Below, one piece after another: positions 47,996 to 59,404 of a stretch of DNA of 64,000 nucleotides. The number at the start of each line of letters is the position of its first letter. Position 1 is the stretch's first letter. The position numbers and the translations under genes are program-made. Under the pieces are notes generated by a model that did no database searches, had not been told where the DNA came from, and worked only from the letters and a program-made list of their open reading frames with translations. This DNA comes from Phoronis australis (Eukaryota; Phoronida; Phoronidae). The stretch spans positions 319,971 to 383,970 of the forward strand of contig NMRA01000125.1 in assembly GCA_002633005.1 (NCBI GenBank). The letters are read 5' to 3'.

Positions 47996-49289
47996 GTGTG
48001 TATCCAAGAAGAGAGTTCGTTTTCTTAATGCATTTCTGTTTGAAAAATTTTAGTGCAAACCGTGGCTACTTATCTCGCCACGAATAAGTTGAATAATCTT
48101 CTTGACACTGTAGTGCCGTTACGGGATGCATGTGCCTAAAATATTCGCAAGGAAAAATGCTTTGGGACAGGGATTGTGAGCTCCTTTGCAGGATCAATTC
48201 CTGGAAATTTTGTTCATAAGCGGCTGCGTTTTGTCTACTAAAAAGTAATAAATCAGACAGCTCGGGACCAATGATTGCTCAGAAAAAAGCAAATACGGTG
48301 AATAAACCTACCCGATTCACGTGGCTTTGTTTTATTTAGCACAGACCGCGGCTTTAAGCAGTTTTCTGTTGTGACGGAAAAACTGACCATGATGCGTGAA
48401 CGGGAAATGCCTCTCTGTGTTTGGTCCGCTCGTGTTCTGTTTGACTAGCGTTACAAACTACTCGTCTGAATGTACTGAAACACTGTTTGAACCTATTTCC
48501 TTGCGTTGAGTGCATTTGTCTTTATTTTGAAAAAACAGTCAAAGTTTATTTTGAAGTTTCAAAATTGGCCCAGACATAAAATATTTTAAGCCTGTGATAG
48601 ATTTAATTTTTGAGTCGAGTAATAACATTGTCCAAAACGTGTGGTTCATAAACAACATGAATGTACCTCCACCGAAATTCCTATATCGGTTTTCGTTGGT
48701 GGAGGTGGAAAAACGCCTATGCGTTAGATTAGGTGGCACTCGATAGTTTTTTCGAGACACAGTCGAATTCACCGAACCCGTCCCACCCCCCATCACGTGG
48801 AGATTTTTGCCTTGCGCCATTGCGTTGCTCGCAAGCCAGACTGTGATTGGAACTCTTCCAGTTCCGTCTTCTTTGTCATCGAATGGCGTCGTCAGATTAT
48901 TAAACCCGTTAAACTCACAGGCGTCCTTAGCTTTGACACTATTGTATCGTAAGTTCAATCACAGACGTCTTTAGCTTCCGATCGTCACCGCTGTATGTAA
49001 TACTAGTCTTATATATAGTGTTATGTGGAAGATTGAACTTACGATATAGTGTCCAATTTATCAGACGCTGCGTTACCTAACTGAATGTTAATCTGGTGGA
49101 GTACGAAATCTTGGAGGGGTATTGATGTTATACACACAACTGACATCAATTTTCCTATATCGTTTTGCCGCAGGTGAGCCGAACAGCAGCGGAAACGAAG
49201 ACTGCCTGGAAATCCGAATCGATCACCATGATACGTGGAACGACAAGAAATGTTCAAGTAAAGCGAGCTACATCTGTGAACGACATTAG
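47584..49289 (+). CDS. C-type lectin, left-arm copy (two exons decoded)
   Basis: A secreted C-type lectin-like domain protein. Counting from the CAG-delimited exon start (47635), 158 residues are decoded: a hydrophobic segment (VLLIVASLVTC) suggests a signal peptide; the domain has Cys at 25, 36, 53, 131, 147 and 155 (six-Cys long form), LWIGGND for the WIGL motif, and EPN (122-124) plus WND (142-144), the Ca2+-site motifs known to favour mannose/GlcNAc-type sugars. Exons are 47584/47635-47995 and 49174-49289, intron phase 1. The start is uncertain: ATG at 47584 is in frame, but CTTTTTCACAG ending at 47634 looks like an acceptor, and the right-arm copy has no ATG there. Roles in innate recognition are typical of the family, not shown here. 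Confidence 0.85.
48937..49051. mobile_element. 115-bp palindromic MITE-like element in lectin intron, left
   Basis: CACTATTGTATCGTAAGTTC at the left is mirrored by GATTGAACTTACGATATAGT at the right, so the ends form inverted repeats of about 20 bases. The same element is in the right-arm intron (56777-56888), so it predates the arm duplication. Confidence 0.7.
49174..49289 (+). CDS. C-type lectin left copy, terminal exon (EPN/WND)
   Basis: After TTGCCGCAG; encodes GEPNSSGNEDCLEI, HHDTWNDKKC and YICERH followed by TAG. It carries both Ca2+-binding motifs and the last three domain cysteines. Confidence 0.9.
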
Positions 49290-49325
49290 TTCGAAGGCTT
49301 TATCTGTTATGTGAACGCTGAAATC

Positions 49326-49331
49326 AATAAA
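49326..49331 (+). promoter_or_regulatory. polyadenylation signal AATAAA, left lectin
   Basis: AATAAA begins 37 bases after the stop codon, implying a very short 3' UTR. The right copy has the equivalent signal. Confidence 0.6.
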
Positions 49332-50261
49332 TTTGGCATTAGCTACTCTACCCAATGAAAATTGTTCTTTGACAGCCAAATCCAATCTTGTAACAGAATC
49401 TATTCTCGTACAATAATCAGGCTTGAGGAAGGGAGGGTGGGAGTCGTGAACCTCATAGGCAGGTTTCACTAACCTTCATACATCAGTCAGTTACCTAAGC
49501 GAGACCAAAGTACATGTACCTGAAACGAGATTTAATGTGGTTTTAAAAATAAACCTCAGTGACACAGCAAACTAATGTGACATTTAGTTTTGATTTTAAG
49601 GAAAGTCAGGGATATGAAGCAAAGCCATACGGTCTTGAAATGAATGCCAATCTTTGAGCTACCATCGAACTGCTCATGAAGAAAACAGGCGGATTTAGAG
49701 GGCGCCAGGTCCTCTACGCCCTTAACATGATTTTTTCTTATTCCGTGGACAGTACAAACAAACCAACGGAACAGTAATTATCACGGGCAAATGTCTCTAC
49801 AAGATATCAATTGATCTGTATTTTTGCAATAAGTTTTTCCTTTTAAAGCTACCATGATATATATTTTTTCACAGATTGCCTTCTTGAGGCTTTAAAACCA
49901 AGTAAGAGTTGAGAAAAACATACCCTAATACAAAACAACTGAACAGTCATAAATATTCAACCAATATCTAACAAAACTGTAAACATGGGTAATGCATATT
50001 GATTTTGTACTGCTACTGACTATAAAACATTTGTTTGCAGTTAACTCAAAATGTAATATTTCATTATTATCATTATCATTATTATACCAATTAGGTATAG
50101 GTTTTAGTTGGCAACAGTCCTTTCAAACGTGTCTTGTTGAATACACTGACTTTGATTTTTCCAGTGAACTACACTAACGCTAATAACAATATTAATAAGT
50201 ATAATTTTAATAGTAATAATAACAACAACAACACCAAAAAATCAATAATGAAAATGATAAT

Positions 50262-50301
<40 letters not shown>

Positions 50302-50386
50302 GAATTAAAAGGTTATGAAAATCTGATAGAAAAGGCAGGAATGTAAACTTTAAAGGCAACGGCGGAATATTCTATAAAATGGCCGC
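49332..50386. other. inner part of left arm, no gene seen
   Basis: Conserved with 55368-56490 on the other arm. It contains an AAT/ATT microsatellite (about 50257-50301) and no supported exon. Confidence 0.6.
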
Positions 50387-53300
50387 ATTTAGCAGTCTTT
50401 CTTTTCTCGACTGTCCCCGCACCACGCGTCGGTTGCCACGGTTTAACCCTGACGCCCTGAAAATTTTTAGGGCGTCCGTGCCCGCCCCCCCGCCCCCCGC
50501 TTCCTACGGCCCTGTGATGCATTGTCTGCAACGTCACTTTAATATCTATTTTCAGCAGACATGATTTAATTAATTTTCACCCTCTGCACTCACAAGACCT
50601 TGAACAACGGTTTTATTGAGGAGTTGTTTTTATGCTGTCATCTGTTTAGTGCGCGATGGTAGAGTCCGCAACACCAAAATTACATATCGAATCCATAGAA
50701 TCCAGCTATCAGCGTCTACATAGACCGGCGACTGCTAGTCGAGGGACAGGGAGGGAGGTCCACCAGATACTGGCAACAATTATGGAAAATTCGGACAAAT
50801 CAAGGACAAAATTGGGCAGGGAGAATCCAATGGAAAAATACGAGAGAGATTATAGAAGTCGCAGCACCGATCAGCGAGGGAAGGTAACGGGAGGGCGAAA
50901 TCATTGTTGGAGATCGACGAGGATGGAATGGTGATGACGACTGTGACCGGAAAATGCCAGATGACCCCGAAATGGTTGGCGATGAGTCGCATGGAACGCG
51001 TATAATTTCACAAAATATTCAAGCAAAAACACAAGAGATACATGTAGATTTAATTTTAAAAATAGATATAAATACGTGACAATTTAACTACGGTATGCAG
51101 CAGACCAAAAATCGTGCCATCTACGTCTGATGCCTTGCCATAAATTCAAACGTTTTGGCCTACTTCGTCATGTCTCACGATACGTAGTAGGCCTACTACA
51201 GGGTCAGTGACCGAAAGTCTGATTTCGAGAACACTGAAGGTTGAAAGCGCCCAGCTACTAAGAAATCAAACAACTAGTGTCTTTAATGAAAAATGTAGCA
51301 ACGATAGCGAAACAGAAGCAGGTTCATCCATGTCCAGGATTTGGACCAAGTAAGCGAACCTCTTCTTGAAACAAAAAAGGTATCACAACAATAATACATT
51401 TGACATTTCAAACGACGCTTTCCAACCAAATTAATCCGCTCTATATGGAAACTGACTGATTGATCTCCCTCCAAACACCATTGAGTAATATAGATTCAAG
51501 TCTCTCCTGACTCAGTGTCTAATGAAGTTGAGATTTGACTCTCTCTTCATGTCAGAGAACAATGGTTACGAAGTGCCCAACACTGGGTACCCCGGCGTCT
51601 TTACCCGGCAGTACCAAGCAGTTTAGGTAGCTAGCACAGCCAGAGCATCGTTAAACGAAGAGGTGTTTCGTTTCGTCTCTGTCTTCATCAACATTGCCCT
51701 CATTTTCAACCCAAAAAAGCGAGGGTTTCATATGTGGCCAGCTGTAGCTCGTTTGAACTTAGCAAAGACCTTTACAAAACTAACGCGTTCCCGTCATCGC
51801 ACTCACTTGGCAATATCCAGTCTACGTACCATACAGCAAAAGGCATGGTTATCAAATTCTCGTGCTCTCCTTTTCATACATTTTCTCAAAATGATCTGGG
51901 GCGAAAACACTGAATGCATCAACGACGGTTTATCGCAGTGCTACTCGTCCTCGACGGTATCGCAAAGTTATTATGAACTCTAATCCAAGTGCATATTCAT
52001 ACTCGAACTGGTACTTTCTTAATTTGAGTTCGTGCCAAGCGTAAATCTATATTGTGTCGCTCTCCTGTTTCATTTTAGCGTAGAGCGCATCTAGTTTAGA
52101 CTACAATGAACAGGATTTTAAGATGTAAAACTCAAGTTCGATTCTGAGTTCGATCAAGATTGAAATCGGCCCGGACTCCCAGGCGTGCGCCCACCACATA
52201 CTTAAATATTACAGGGATCTTAGGCTTGGGTTGTGTTGGTAATTGTAAAACTACGATGTTGAAAAAATTGGACACACAGTAGAGTTGTGTTAAAAGCTAG
52301 GTCCCATTTGTACGGGATAGGTGTTTTAACAGGTCCGCGAATTATGTTTAGTCGAAGTTAGTGCCATTAAATTGAATTACTGTCGATGCGTCCTTTTCTA
52401 GCTTCGTGGAAAGTCAACTAAATGTAGGAATTCTTTTTTGCTTATCGTCATTTATTTAGCCATCAACGAACGTACGTGTTGGCCAAACACAATTGCATAA
52501 TTGCATGCCACAAATAACTCTGTAGATGACATTTTTACCACGACATTCGGCATGGCAACGACAACAATCACAGTTACCCGTATTTTTGTTGCAAAGTGCT
52601 TGAAATCATTGGAAGTGTTGCTTGTCAGAGTTTGGTGCACGCATTGCCGTTGGGAGGGGAAAGAGGCACATTATCTCACCTCCACCCTTGAACCCTTCAA
52701 AGAGGTACCCACACCGCCACTGAGCATGGTCCGGGTGTCGTATTAGGGTCTAATGTTGGTTTCTCACCGCAGATCCCCGGTCCGTGTAGTCTTCGGTCTC
52801 TATGTTCCCAACCGATTCTCCTGCCCCCGGCCCCATGATCCTCCGATCCTATGTTCCCCCTGTCTCGATGTTCTCCCTGCCTTGTGTTCCTTGGCCCGAT
52901 CCGTTTTTCTATGTTTCTGCAGGGATATTTTTAGTGCAGAGCTCGGCGTCATTCGTGAACTGAAAAAATCACTAGCGCACTTGGTTTGCTCACCTTGTGT
53001 CCATTGGCGGTCGAGAATCACGCTATGTTGTCTTGTTAGTCTATGTCTCTTATGTAATAACTAGCCGTTAGCAGCTAGTGGGAAACGCCGAGGAGAAATA
53101 GCTACACCGAAGAGTGAATCGATCGAGTGTTCATCGCAAGAGACAGGAATAATTCTTGAAGAGACCATGTTCAAAGCTTCAAGCAGAATTTCTGTCACCT
53201 GTCAGATTTTAGTGGGCAATTAAGGTGTGCGGCTGTGGGATTCTTCCCCTAGGCAGTACAAATTTCTTTCCAGAACATTTGACCCTGCCGTAACGCAAAG

Positions 53301-53400
53301 TACGGTAATCAGATATTCTCCAGTTTAAAGTGAAAACTAAGAATGTATTTAAAATATTGTATAGCACACAAAGTATATAGATGTCAGTTGGGGGCCAAGG
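50387..53400. other. inverted-repeat spacer, left part, no gene recognised
   Basis: Unique to the spacer. Short frames (50656-50934, 51663-51983, 52753-53064) have no recognisable content. 52790-52920 is pyrimidine-rich with loose CTATGTTCC/GATGTTCTC repeats. Confidence 0.5.
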
Positions 53401-53994
53401 NNNNNNNNNNNNNNNNNNNNNNNNNNNNNNNNNNNNNNNNNNNNNNNNNNNNNNNNNNNNNNNNNNNNNNNNNNNNNNNNNNNNNNNNNNNNNNNNNNNN
53501 NNNNNNNNNNNNNNNNNNNNNNNNNNNNNNNNNNNNNNNNNNNNNNNNNNNNNNNNNNNNNNNNNNNNNNNNNNNNNNNNNNNNNNNNNNNNNNNNNNNN
53601 NNNNNNNNNNNNNNNNNNNNNNNNNNNNNNNNNNNNNNNNNNNNNNNNNNNNNNNNNNNNNNNNNNNNNNNNNNNNNNNNNNNNNNNNNNNNNNNNNNNN
53701 NNNNNNNNNNNNNNNNNNNNNNNNNNNNNNNNNNNNNNNNNNNNNNNNNNNNNNNNNNNNNNNNNNNNNNNNNNNNNNNNNNNNNNNNNNNNNNNNNNNN
53801 NNNNNNNNNNNNNNNNNNNNNNNNNNNNNNNNNNNNNNNNNNNNNNNNNNNNNNNNNNNNNNNNNNNNNNNNNNNNNNNNNNNNNNNNNNNNNNNNNNNN
53901 NNNNNNNNNNNNNNNNNNNNNNNNNNNNNNNNNNNNNNNNNNNNNNNNNNNNNNNNNNNNNNNNNNNNNNNNNNNNNNNNNNNNNNNNNNNNNN
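53401..53994. other. assembly gap (594 N)
   Basis: A run of Ns inside the inverted-repeat spacer. Frames reported across it are meaningless. Confidence 1.
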
Positions 53995-54169
53995 GATACT
54001 GTCCTGTATTCATACAGTATGAATAAGACTATTAGACACCGGTTAAATCCGCCAGATATGTGTTTATTGTACATGTATGTGCTTCAAGCACGCGGCTATT
54101 AAACATCACTGCAGAAACGAAATAGTTGCTGCGGCGCCACCTACATGACAAGACTAAAAATCGTTCACA

Positions 54170-54766
54170 ATCCGCCATTTTTTCACGGTGTTGTAAAGTT
54201 AACCAATGACTGCCGAGGTTACATCGACCAATGCTAAAGCGCGTGCCCCTGCGTGATACCTGCGTGCTGGCTGGGCTAAGCCCGCAGGGAACCAGCGAGT
54301 TGAGCCGAACGACTGACGTCACCAAGGCCAGTACGAAACTGGCCACCTTCCCTCCGCGTCCGCGAAAAAACGGCCTGAGAGAAAAAAATAGAACACCTCA
54401 AATCCAAATAAGGGGTTGGTGCAATACCCGGGGACCAAGGCAGTGCTGAAACGGGCGCAACGAAGGTCTGTAGTGGAGAAAGGGAGACGTAGTTTGTGCA
54501 AACGATGCATTTTATATAATAGATACCCTCTGACACAATGCCACCTATAACTTTCGTAGCACTGTGAAACGGTGTAATGTAATGATTCCAATTGCAAATC
54601 AAAATAAAAATAAATGACCAAAATAACAAACTCATTGGAATCGACGTCTAAGACAAAATTGTAAAAAAATAACGATTCAAACGGCGGAGAGGCACGATTG
54701 CGAGCTGGGTCTAGACCAATCAACTAGCCCAAACACTGATAACAGACGAAATTACGTGCGTTAAAG
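54170..54766 (+). promoter_or_regulatory. promoter-like segment (CCAAT and YY1-like motifs)
   Basis: Locally GC-richer than the surroundings, with CGCCATTTT (YY1-like) at about 54174, ACCAATGAC and GACCAATGC CCAAT-type boxes at about 54200-54232, and ACCAATCAA at about 54715, just upstream of the possible first exon at 54767. Motif evidence only. Confidence 0.25.
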
Positions 54767-54824
54767 ATGCCACCAAAGAAAAATACCGAAAAGAAAAACA
54801 TAATGAAAATCACCATACATCAAG
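54767..54824 (+). other. possible first coding exon of an unknown gene
   Basis: AAAGATGCC (good start context) opens MPPKKNTEKKNIMKITIHQ and stops being exon-like at CAAG followed by GTAAAC, a plausible donor with one base carried over. The basic MPPKK-type start is common for first exons. No following exon was identified in the right arm, and the N gap and window edge limit the search. Confidence 0.25.
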
Positions 54825-55367
54825 GTAAACGATTGTGTTCACTGCAAATTGGGTTAAAATCAAAGAATTATTTTACGATTTGATGAGTGCCCTTTTTAAC
54901 TGATTCGTCACTGCAATTTTGTTGTTTTGACGTTGATATCGTGGGTTGTTACTGTACATGGTTTTGTTGTCGTTCTCACTTCAAAGATTCTGTTTCGCTA
55001 CTCAGAGCGCTTTGCGTTTAGTGTCAGTCGTTATCTCTCCTGTGTACTACCAATCGTCCGGCGGCAGAGTTTGTCGACATGAGGATTACAGGTTAAACTC
55101 TACTCAGAATTTCTGTCAGGGTATTTTTTTAGAAATTATTGGTTTTGATGAGAATCGGGTGAAAGACAGCGGAGTTAGAAGCATTTGCTTTCTGACCATG
55201 GAACTCTAGCTAAAGCCGTGTGGTCTGACATACTCCCGATGTTGACCTCCGTAGACGTTCGTTTGGCAAAGAAACACCGCTGTTGAGTCTTTCTATACGC
55301 AAATACCAATGAAACGGTTCCTATTGTGCAAGTAATTATTAAATTAAAGATTTTGCGGCAAGAATTC
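54825..55367. other. inverted-repeat spacer, right part, nothing recognised
   Basis: Contains an 87-codon frame at 54946-55209 without recognisable content; no repeat shared with the left part of the spacer was noticed. Confidence 0.5.
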
Positions 55368-56494
55368 CCGGCCATTTCATAGAATATTCCACCGTTGCCT
55401 TTAAAGTTTACCGTCTTTATATAAAAATTTTCCAAGCCTTTTTTCAGATTTTCCCCGCCCATTTTTCATACATCCCTGCCTTTTCTATCAAATTTTCGTA
55501 ACCTTTTAATAGATTTTCACGTCTTTTATAATAATAATACTAATACTACTAATAATAGTGATAATAATAATAATTATTATTATTATCATTATTGTTGTTT
55601 TTATTGCTGTTGTTGTTATTATTACTATTTTAATTATTAATATTATTATTAGCGTTAGTGTAGTTCAATGGAAAAATCAGTCAGTGAATTCAACAAGACA
55701 CGTTTGAAAGGACTGTTGCCAACTAAAACCTATACCTAATTGGTATAATAATGATAATGATAATAATAATAATAATGAAATATTACATTTTGAGTTAACT
55801 GCAAACAAATGTTTTATAGCCAGTAGCATTACAAAATCAAAATGCATTACCTATGTTTACAGTTTTGTTAGATATTGGTTGAATATTTATGACTGATCAG
55901 TTGTTTTGTATTAGGGTAAGTTTTTCCCAACTCTGCCTCAAGAAGACAATCTGTGAAAAAATATATATCATTGTGGTTTTATAAGGAAAAACCTATTGCA
56001 AAAATACAGATCAATTGATATCTTGTAGAGACATTTGCCCGTGATAATTACTGTTCCGTTGGTTTGTTTGTACTGCCAACGGAATAAGAAAAAATCATGT
56101 TAAGGGCGTAGAAGATCTGGCGCCCTCTAAATCCGCCTATGTTTTCTTCATGAGCAGTTCGATGGTAGCTCAAAGATTGGAATTCATTTCAATACCGTAT
56201 GGCATTGCTTCATATCCCTGACTCTACTTAACATCAAAACTAAATGTCATATTAGTTTGCTGTGTCACTGAGGTTTATTTTAAAACCACGTTAAATCTCG
56301 TTTCAGGTACATGTACTTTGTTCTCATTTAGGTAACTGGCTGATGTATGAAGGTTAGTGAAACCTGCCTATGAGGTTCACGACTCCCACCCTCCCTTCCT
56401 CAAGCCTGATTATTGTCAGAGAATAGATTCTGTTACAAGATTGGATTTGGCTGTCAAAGAACAATTTTCATTGGGTAGAGTAGCTAATCCCAAA

Positions 56495-56500
56495 TTTATT
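56495..56500 (-). promoter_or_regulatory. polyadenylation signal, right lectin
   Basis: AATAAA on the - strand 37 bases after the stop, mirroring the left copy. Confidence 0.6.
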
Positions 56501-56536
56501 TATTTCAGCGTACACATAACAGATAAAGCCTTCGAA

Positions 56537-56652
56537 CTAATGTCGTTCACAGATGTAGCTCGCTTTACCCGAACATTTCTCGTCATTCCACGTATCATGG
56601 TGATCGATTCGGATTTCCAGGCAGTCTTCGTTTCCGCTGTTGTTCGGCTCAC
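56537..56652 (-). CDS. C-type lectin right copy, terminal exon
   Basis: Encodes GEPNNSGNEDCLEI, HHDTWNDEKC and YICERH with a TAG stop at 56537-56539. Three residues differ from the left copy. Confidence 0.9.
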
Positions 56653-58171
56653 CTGCGGCAAAACGATATAGGAAAATTGATGTCAGTTGAGTGTGTATAA
56701 CATCAATACCCCTCCAAGATTTCGTAATCAAGCAGATTAACATTCAGTTAGGTAACGCAGCGTCTGAAAAAGTGGACACTATATCGTAAGTTCAAAGGTC
56801 CCCAATACACTATATATAAGACTAGTATTACATACAGCGGTGACGATCGGAAGCTAAAGACGTCTGTGATTGAACTTACGATACAGTAGGGTCAAAGCTA
56901 AGGACGCCTGTGAGTTTAACGGGTTTAACAATCTGACGACGCCATTCGATGACAAAGAAGACGGAACTGGAAGAGTTCCAATCACAGTCTGGCTTGCGAG
57001 CAACGCAATGGCGCAAGGCAAAAATCTCCACGTGATGGGGGGGAGGTCGAGGAATTTGACTGTGTGTCAAAAAACTATCGAGATCCACCTAATCTAAGCC
57101 AATCGCACAGGCGTTTTTCCACCTCCACCAACGAAAAGTGATAGAAGAATTTCGGTGGTGGTACATTCATGTTGTTTATGAACCACACGTTTTTGGACAA
57201 TGTTATTACTCGACAACTCAAAAATTAAATCTATCACAGGCTGAAAATGAGTTATGTCTGGGCCAAATTTGAAACTTCAAAATAAATTTTGACTGTTTTC
57301 TCAAATTAAAAACAAATGCACTCAACAGAAATAGGTTCAAACAGTGTTTCAGTACAGTCAGGCGAGCAATTTGTAACACTAGTCAACCAGGACAAGAGCG
57401 GACAAAACCCAGAGAGGCATTTCCCGTTCATGCATCATGGTCAGTTTTCCCTTCACAACAGAAACTGCTTAAAGCTGCGGTCTGTGCGAAATAAAACAAA
57501 CCCACGTGAATCGGGATGGTTTATTCAACGTATTTGCCTTTTTAAGAGTCCCGAGCTGTCTGATTTATTATTTTTTCGTAAACAAACCGCAGCGGCTTAT
57601 GAACAAAATTTCCAGGAATTGATCCTGCAAAGGAGCTCACAATCCCAGCAAATTGATGTACCAAAGCATTTTTTCCTTGTGAATATTTCAGGCACATGCA
57701 GCCGGGAACGGCACTACAACTTATTCGTGCCGAGATAAATAGCCACGTTTTGCACTAAAATTTTTCAAACAGAAATGCATAAAAAACGAACTCTCTTCTT
57801 GGATACACACCTTTGTAATACTTGGAATAGGTAAGCCGTCGTCCGCTTGATTCCCAAATGAATCTCCCTTCGCTCAGTTGATCATTACCCCCAATCCACA
57901 AGCGTTTATTCGCGAAAGACCCTTTGTTGAGGAGGGTGTGGTATATGACTCTTTCTACAAAACATTGTTCTCTTCTGGAAGAGATAGTAACAAGATGGGC
58001 TCCCTCCTCGTGACATTTGGCCATAGCCGTCCACCAGTTCACTGAAGCGCTAACGAACTTGTAGCATGAACGTTGATATCGAATGTAGCCGTCGTCGCAG
58101 ACTTTAGACCAGGTCACCCACCGTCTCGAAGTATGGGAGCAGGTCACTAAGCACGCAACGATTAGCAAAAC
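56537..58171 (-). CDS. C-type lectin, right-arm copy (two exons decoded)
   Basis: Mirror copy of the left lectin, same exon lengths (361 and 116 bp) and intron phase. 14 of 158 residues differ. All six domain cysteines, EPN and WND are kept. Two extra Cys appear, at position 7 in the hydrophobic segment and at position 70 (REQCFVER), numbered as in the left copy. The ATG codons used as possible starts in the left arm are changed here (GTG and ACG), and the upstream frame is shifted by indels. Either the real start is in an undetected upstream exon joined at CACAG, or this copy has lost its start. Confidence 0.82.
56777..56888. mobile_element. palindromic MITE-like element in lectin intron, right
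   Basis: Mirror of the 48937-49051 element; the ends ACTATATCGTAAGTTCAA and TTGAACTTACGATACAGT are inverted. Confidence 0.65.
57811..58171 (-). CDS. C-type lectin right copy, first decoded exon
   Basis: Bounded on the - strand by acceptor TTTTCACAG and donor GTGTGT. Contains CDDGYIRY, SCYKF, MAKCHEE and LWIGGND. Open throughout. Confidence 0.85.
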
Positions 58172-58584
58172 CTGTGAAAAGTCGTTACAAAATATCGTGA
58201 GTGAGTTGGATTCGTAGCGTTGCCTGATCACGTAGGATATTAATGGTCACATATTGTTACAGGCTCACACAGTCAGTGATTCGTGACACATCTCATTTAG
58301 AGCTAAATTATGTCCCACAAATCTATCTATTTGCCTTGCCGATTAGTTATCTCGTACTGAAAAATAATTTTACCTGAAACCTACTAATTGATATGCCGCG
58401 CGTCCACGCTGTCATTTTGCTTTTAAACTGAGAAAACTTCCTGGGAATGCTTACACTTATGGTGATGTAGCATCCTAGACAATTGTCCTAATTTGAGTAT
58501 TTTCAAAGCCTCAATGAAACAACCAAAATATTCCGAATGATCTCAGAAATGGCTGATCAGATTCATGTGAAACTTTCACATTGA

Positions 58585-58995
58585 TGTTTTATGCACTGTT
58601 GTCCAAAACGGGTAGAAGAATTATATTGAAAACGTTCCACTTCTACGATAGGGAATATATAAAACTATGATTTTTATCATTTTTAAAACTCATAAATGAA
58701 AATGAAATGATGATGTTTTAGAAATCTATAGCAGCGTTTATGAAGCTTCATATTGAGTATTTTCATCAAACGAATTATTCATGTTGTTGATACCGTTGTT
58801 TAGTTATTATTGTACCTTCGTTTTTTGCTAAAGTTTACTAAAATTTCATGGTAATGCGACACAATTGATGACATTTTGTTATCAAATTAAAACCACTTTC
58901 CACAGGTATTTTACGTTCAGAATCTACATACTTTTAGAGAATCACATTCTACAGTTTTGAGATATTAGGCTAATTAAAATGCACAGACTTACCGA
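58585..58995. other. right-arm-only segment, about 0.4 kb
   Basis: Very AT-rich, absent from the matching place in the left arm (about 47218-47228), between TTACC-like and GTGAAACTTTC-like flanks. It may be an insertion here or a deletion in the left arm; no clear TIR or target duplication was found. Confidence 0.6.
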
Positions 58996-59404
58996 AAGGT
59001 CTTCCGTAACCTTAATAAAAGACAACATGTCTTTGGTTCAATCTAACTAATCAACGCTCTTCAAGTTATCACGAGCGCGAGATACACACTTGGTTGATGC
59101 ACGGCTGCGAACTGATTGTATTATTAGAGGCTGTCGATGCCCTTATTGGTTAAGCAATAACAGGAATGTTTCAATTCACGCGCGTCCTTGCAGTTTTTTA
59201 CGATAGTTGTGTAAAAATTAAACGAGATCCGTGGAAAAATCTGATCCGCGATCATCACTAAAGAATGCAAGGACAAGGTTTGGGAATTTTTGTAACCCGG
59301 ATCAAAGATCATGATTTGTTTCAGTGTATAATTTGAATTTTAGTCATCTTATTCGCCAAACTCGGGTCCAGCAACTTAAAAGTTTTATATTCACCCAAGT
59401 TGAA

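Larger units (their letters stand above)
41618..50386 (+). repeat. left arm of large inverted repeat
   Basis: The reverse complement of the right arm (55368-64000). Outer match: GCAGAGAGTGAATCAGA at 41618 pairs with the last bases of the window. Inner match: the AAACTTTAAAGGCAACGG region ending in ATGGCCG near 50384. Arm-specific changes include the DIRS fragment, a 148-bp MITE and a deletion of about 65 bp near 50340. Confidence 0.92.

Noticed and set aside
48539-48958. 139-codon open frame on the - strand within the left lectin intron
   Set aside because: It spans intron sequence and part of the MITE-like element, its right-arm equivalent is broken after about 75 codons, and it has no recognisable content.
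50257-50301. AAT/ATT run at the inner end of the left arm (mirrored near 55560-55650)
   Set aside because: An ordinary trinucleotide microsatellite that is part of both arms.
53343-54074. Long open frames across the gap
   Set aside because: They consist of Ns.
56357-56671. 104-codon open frame on + antisense to the right lectin terminal exon
   Set aside because: A shadow of the lectin exon and 3' UTR; its left-arm equivalent stops at a different place.
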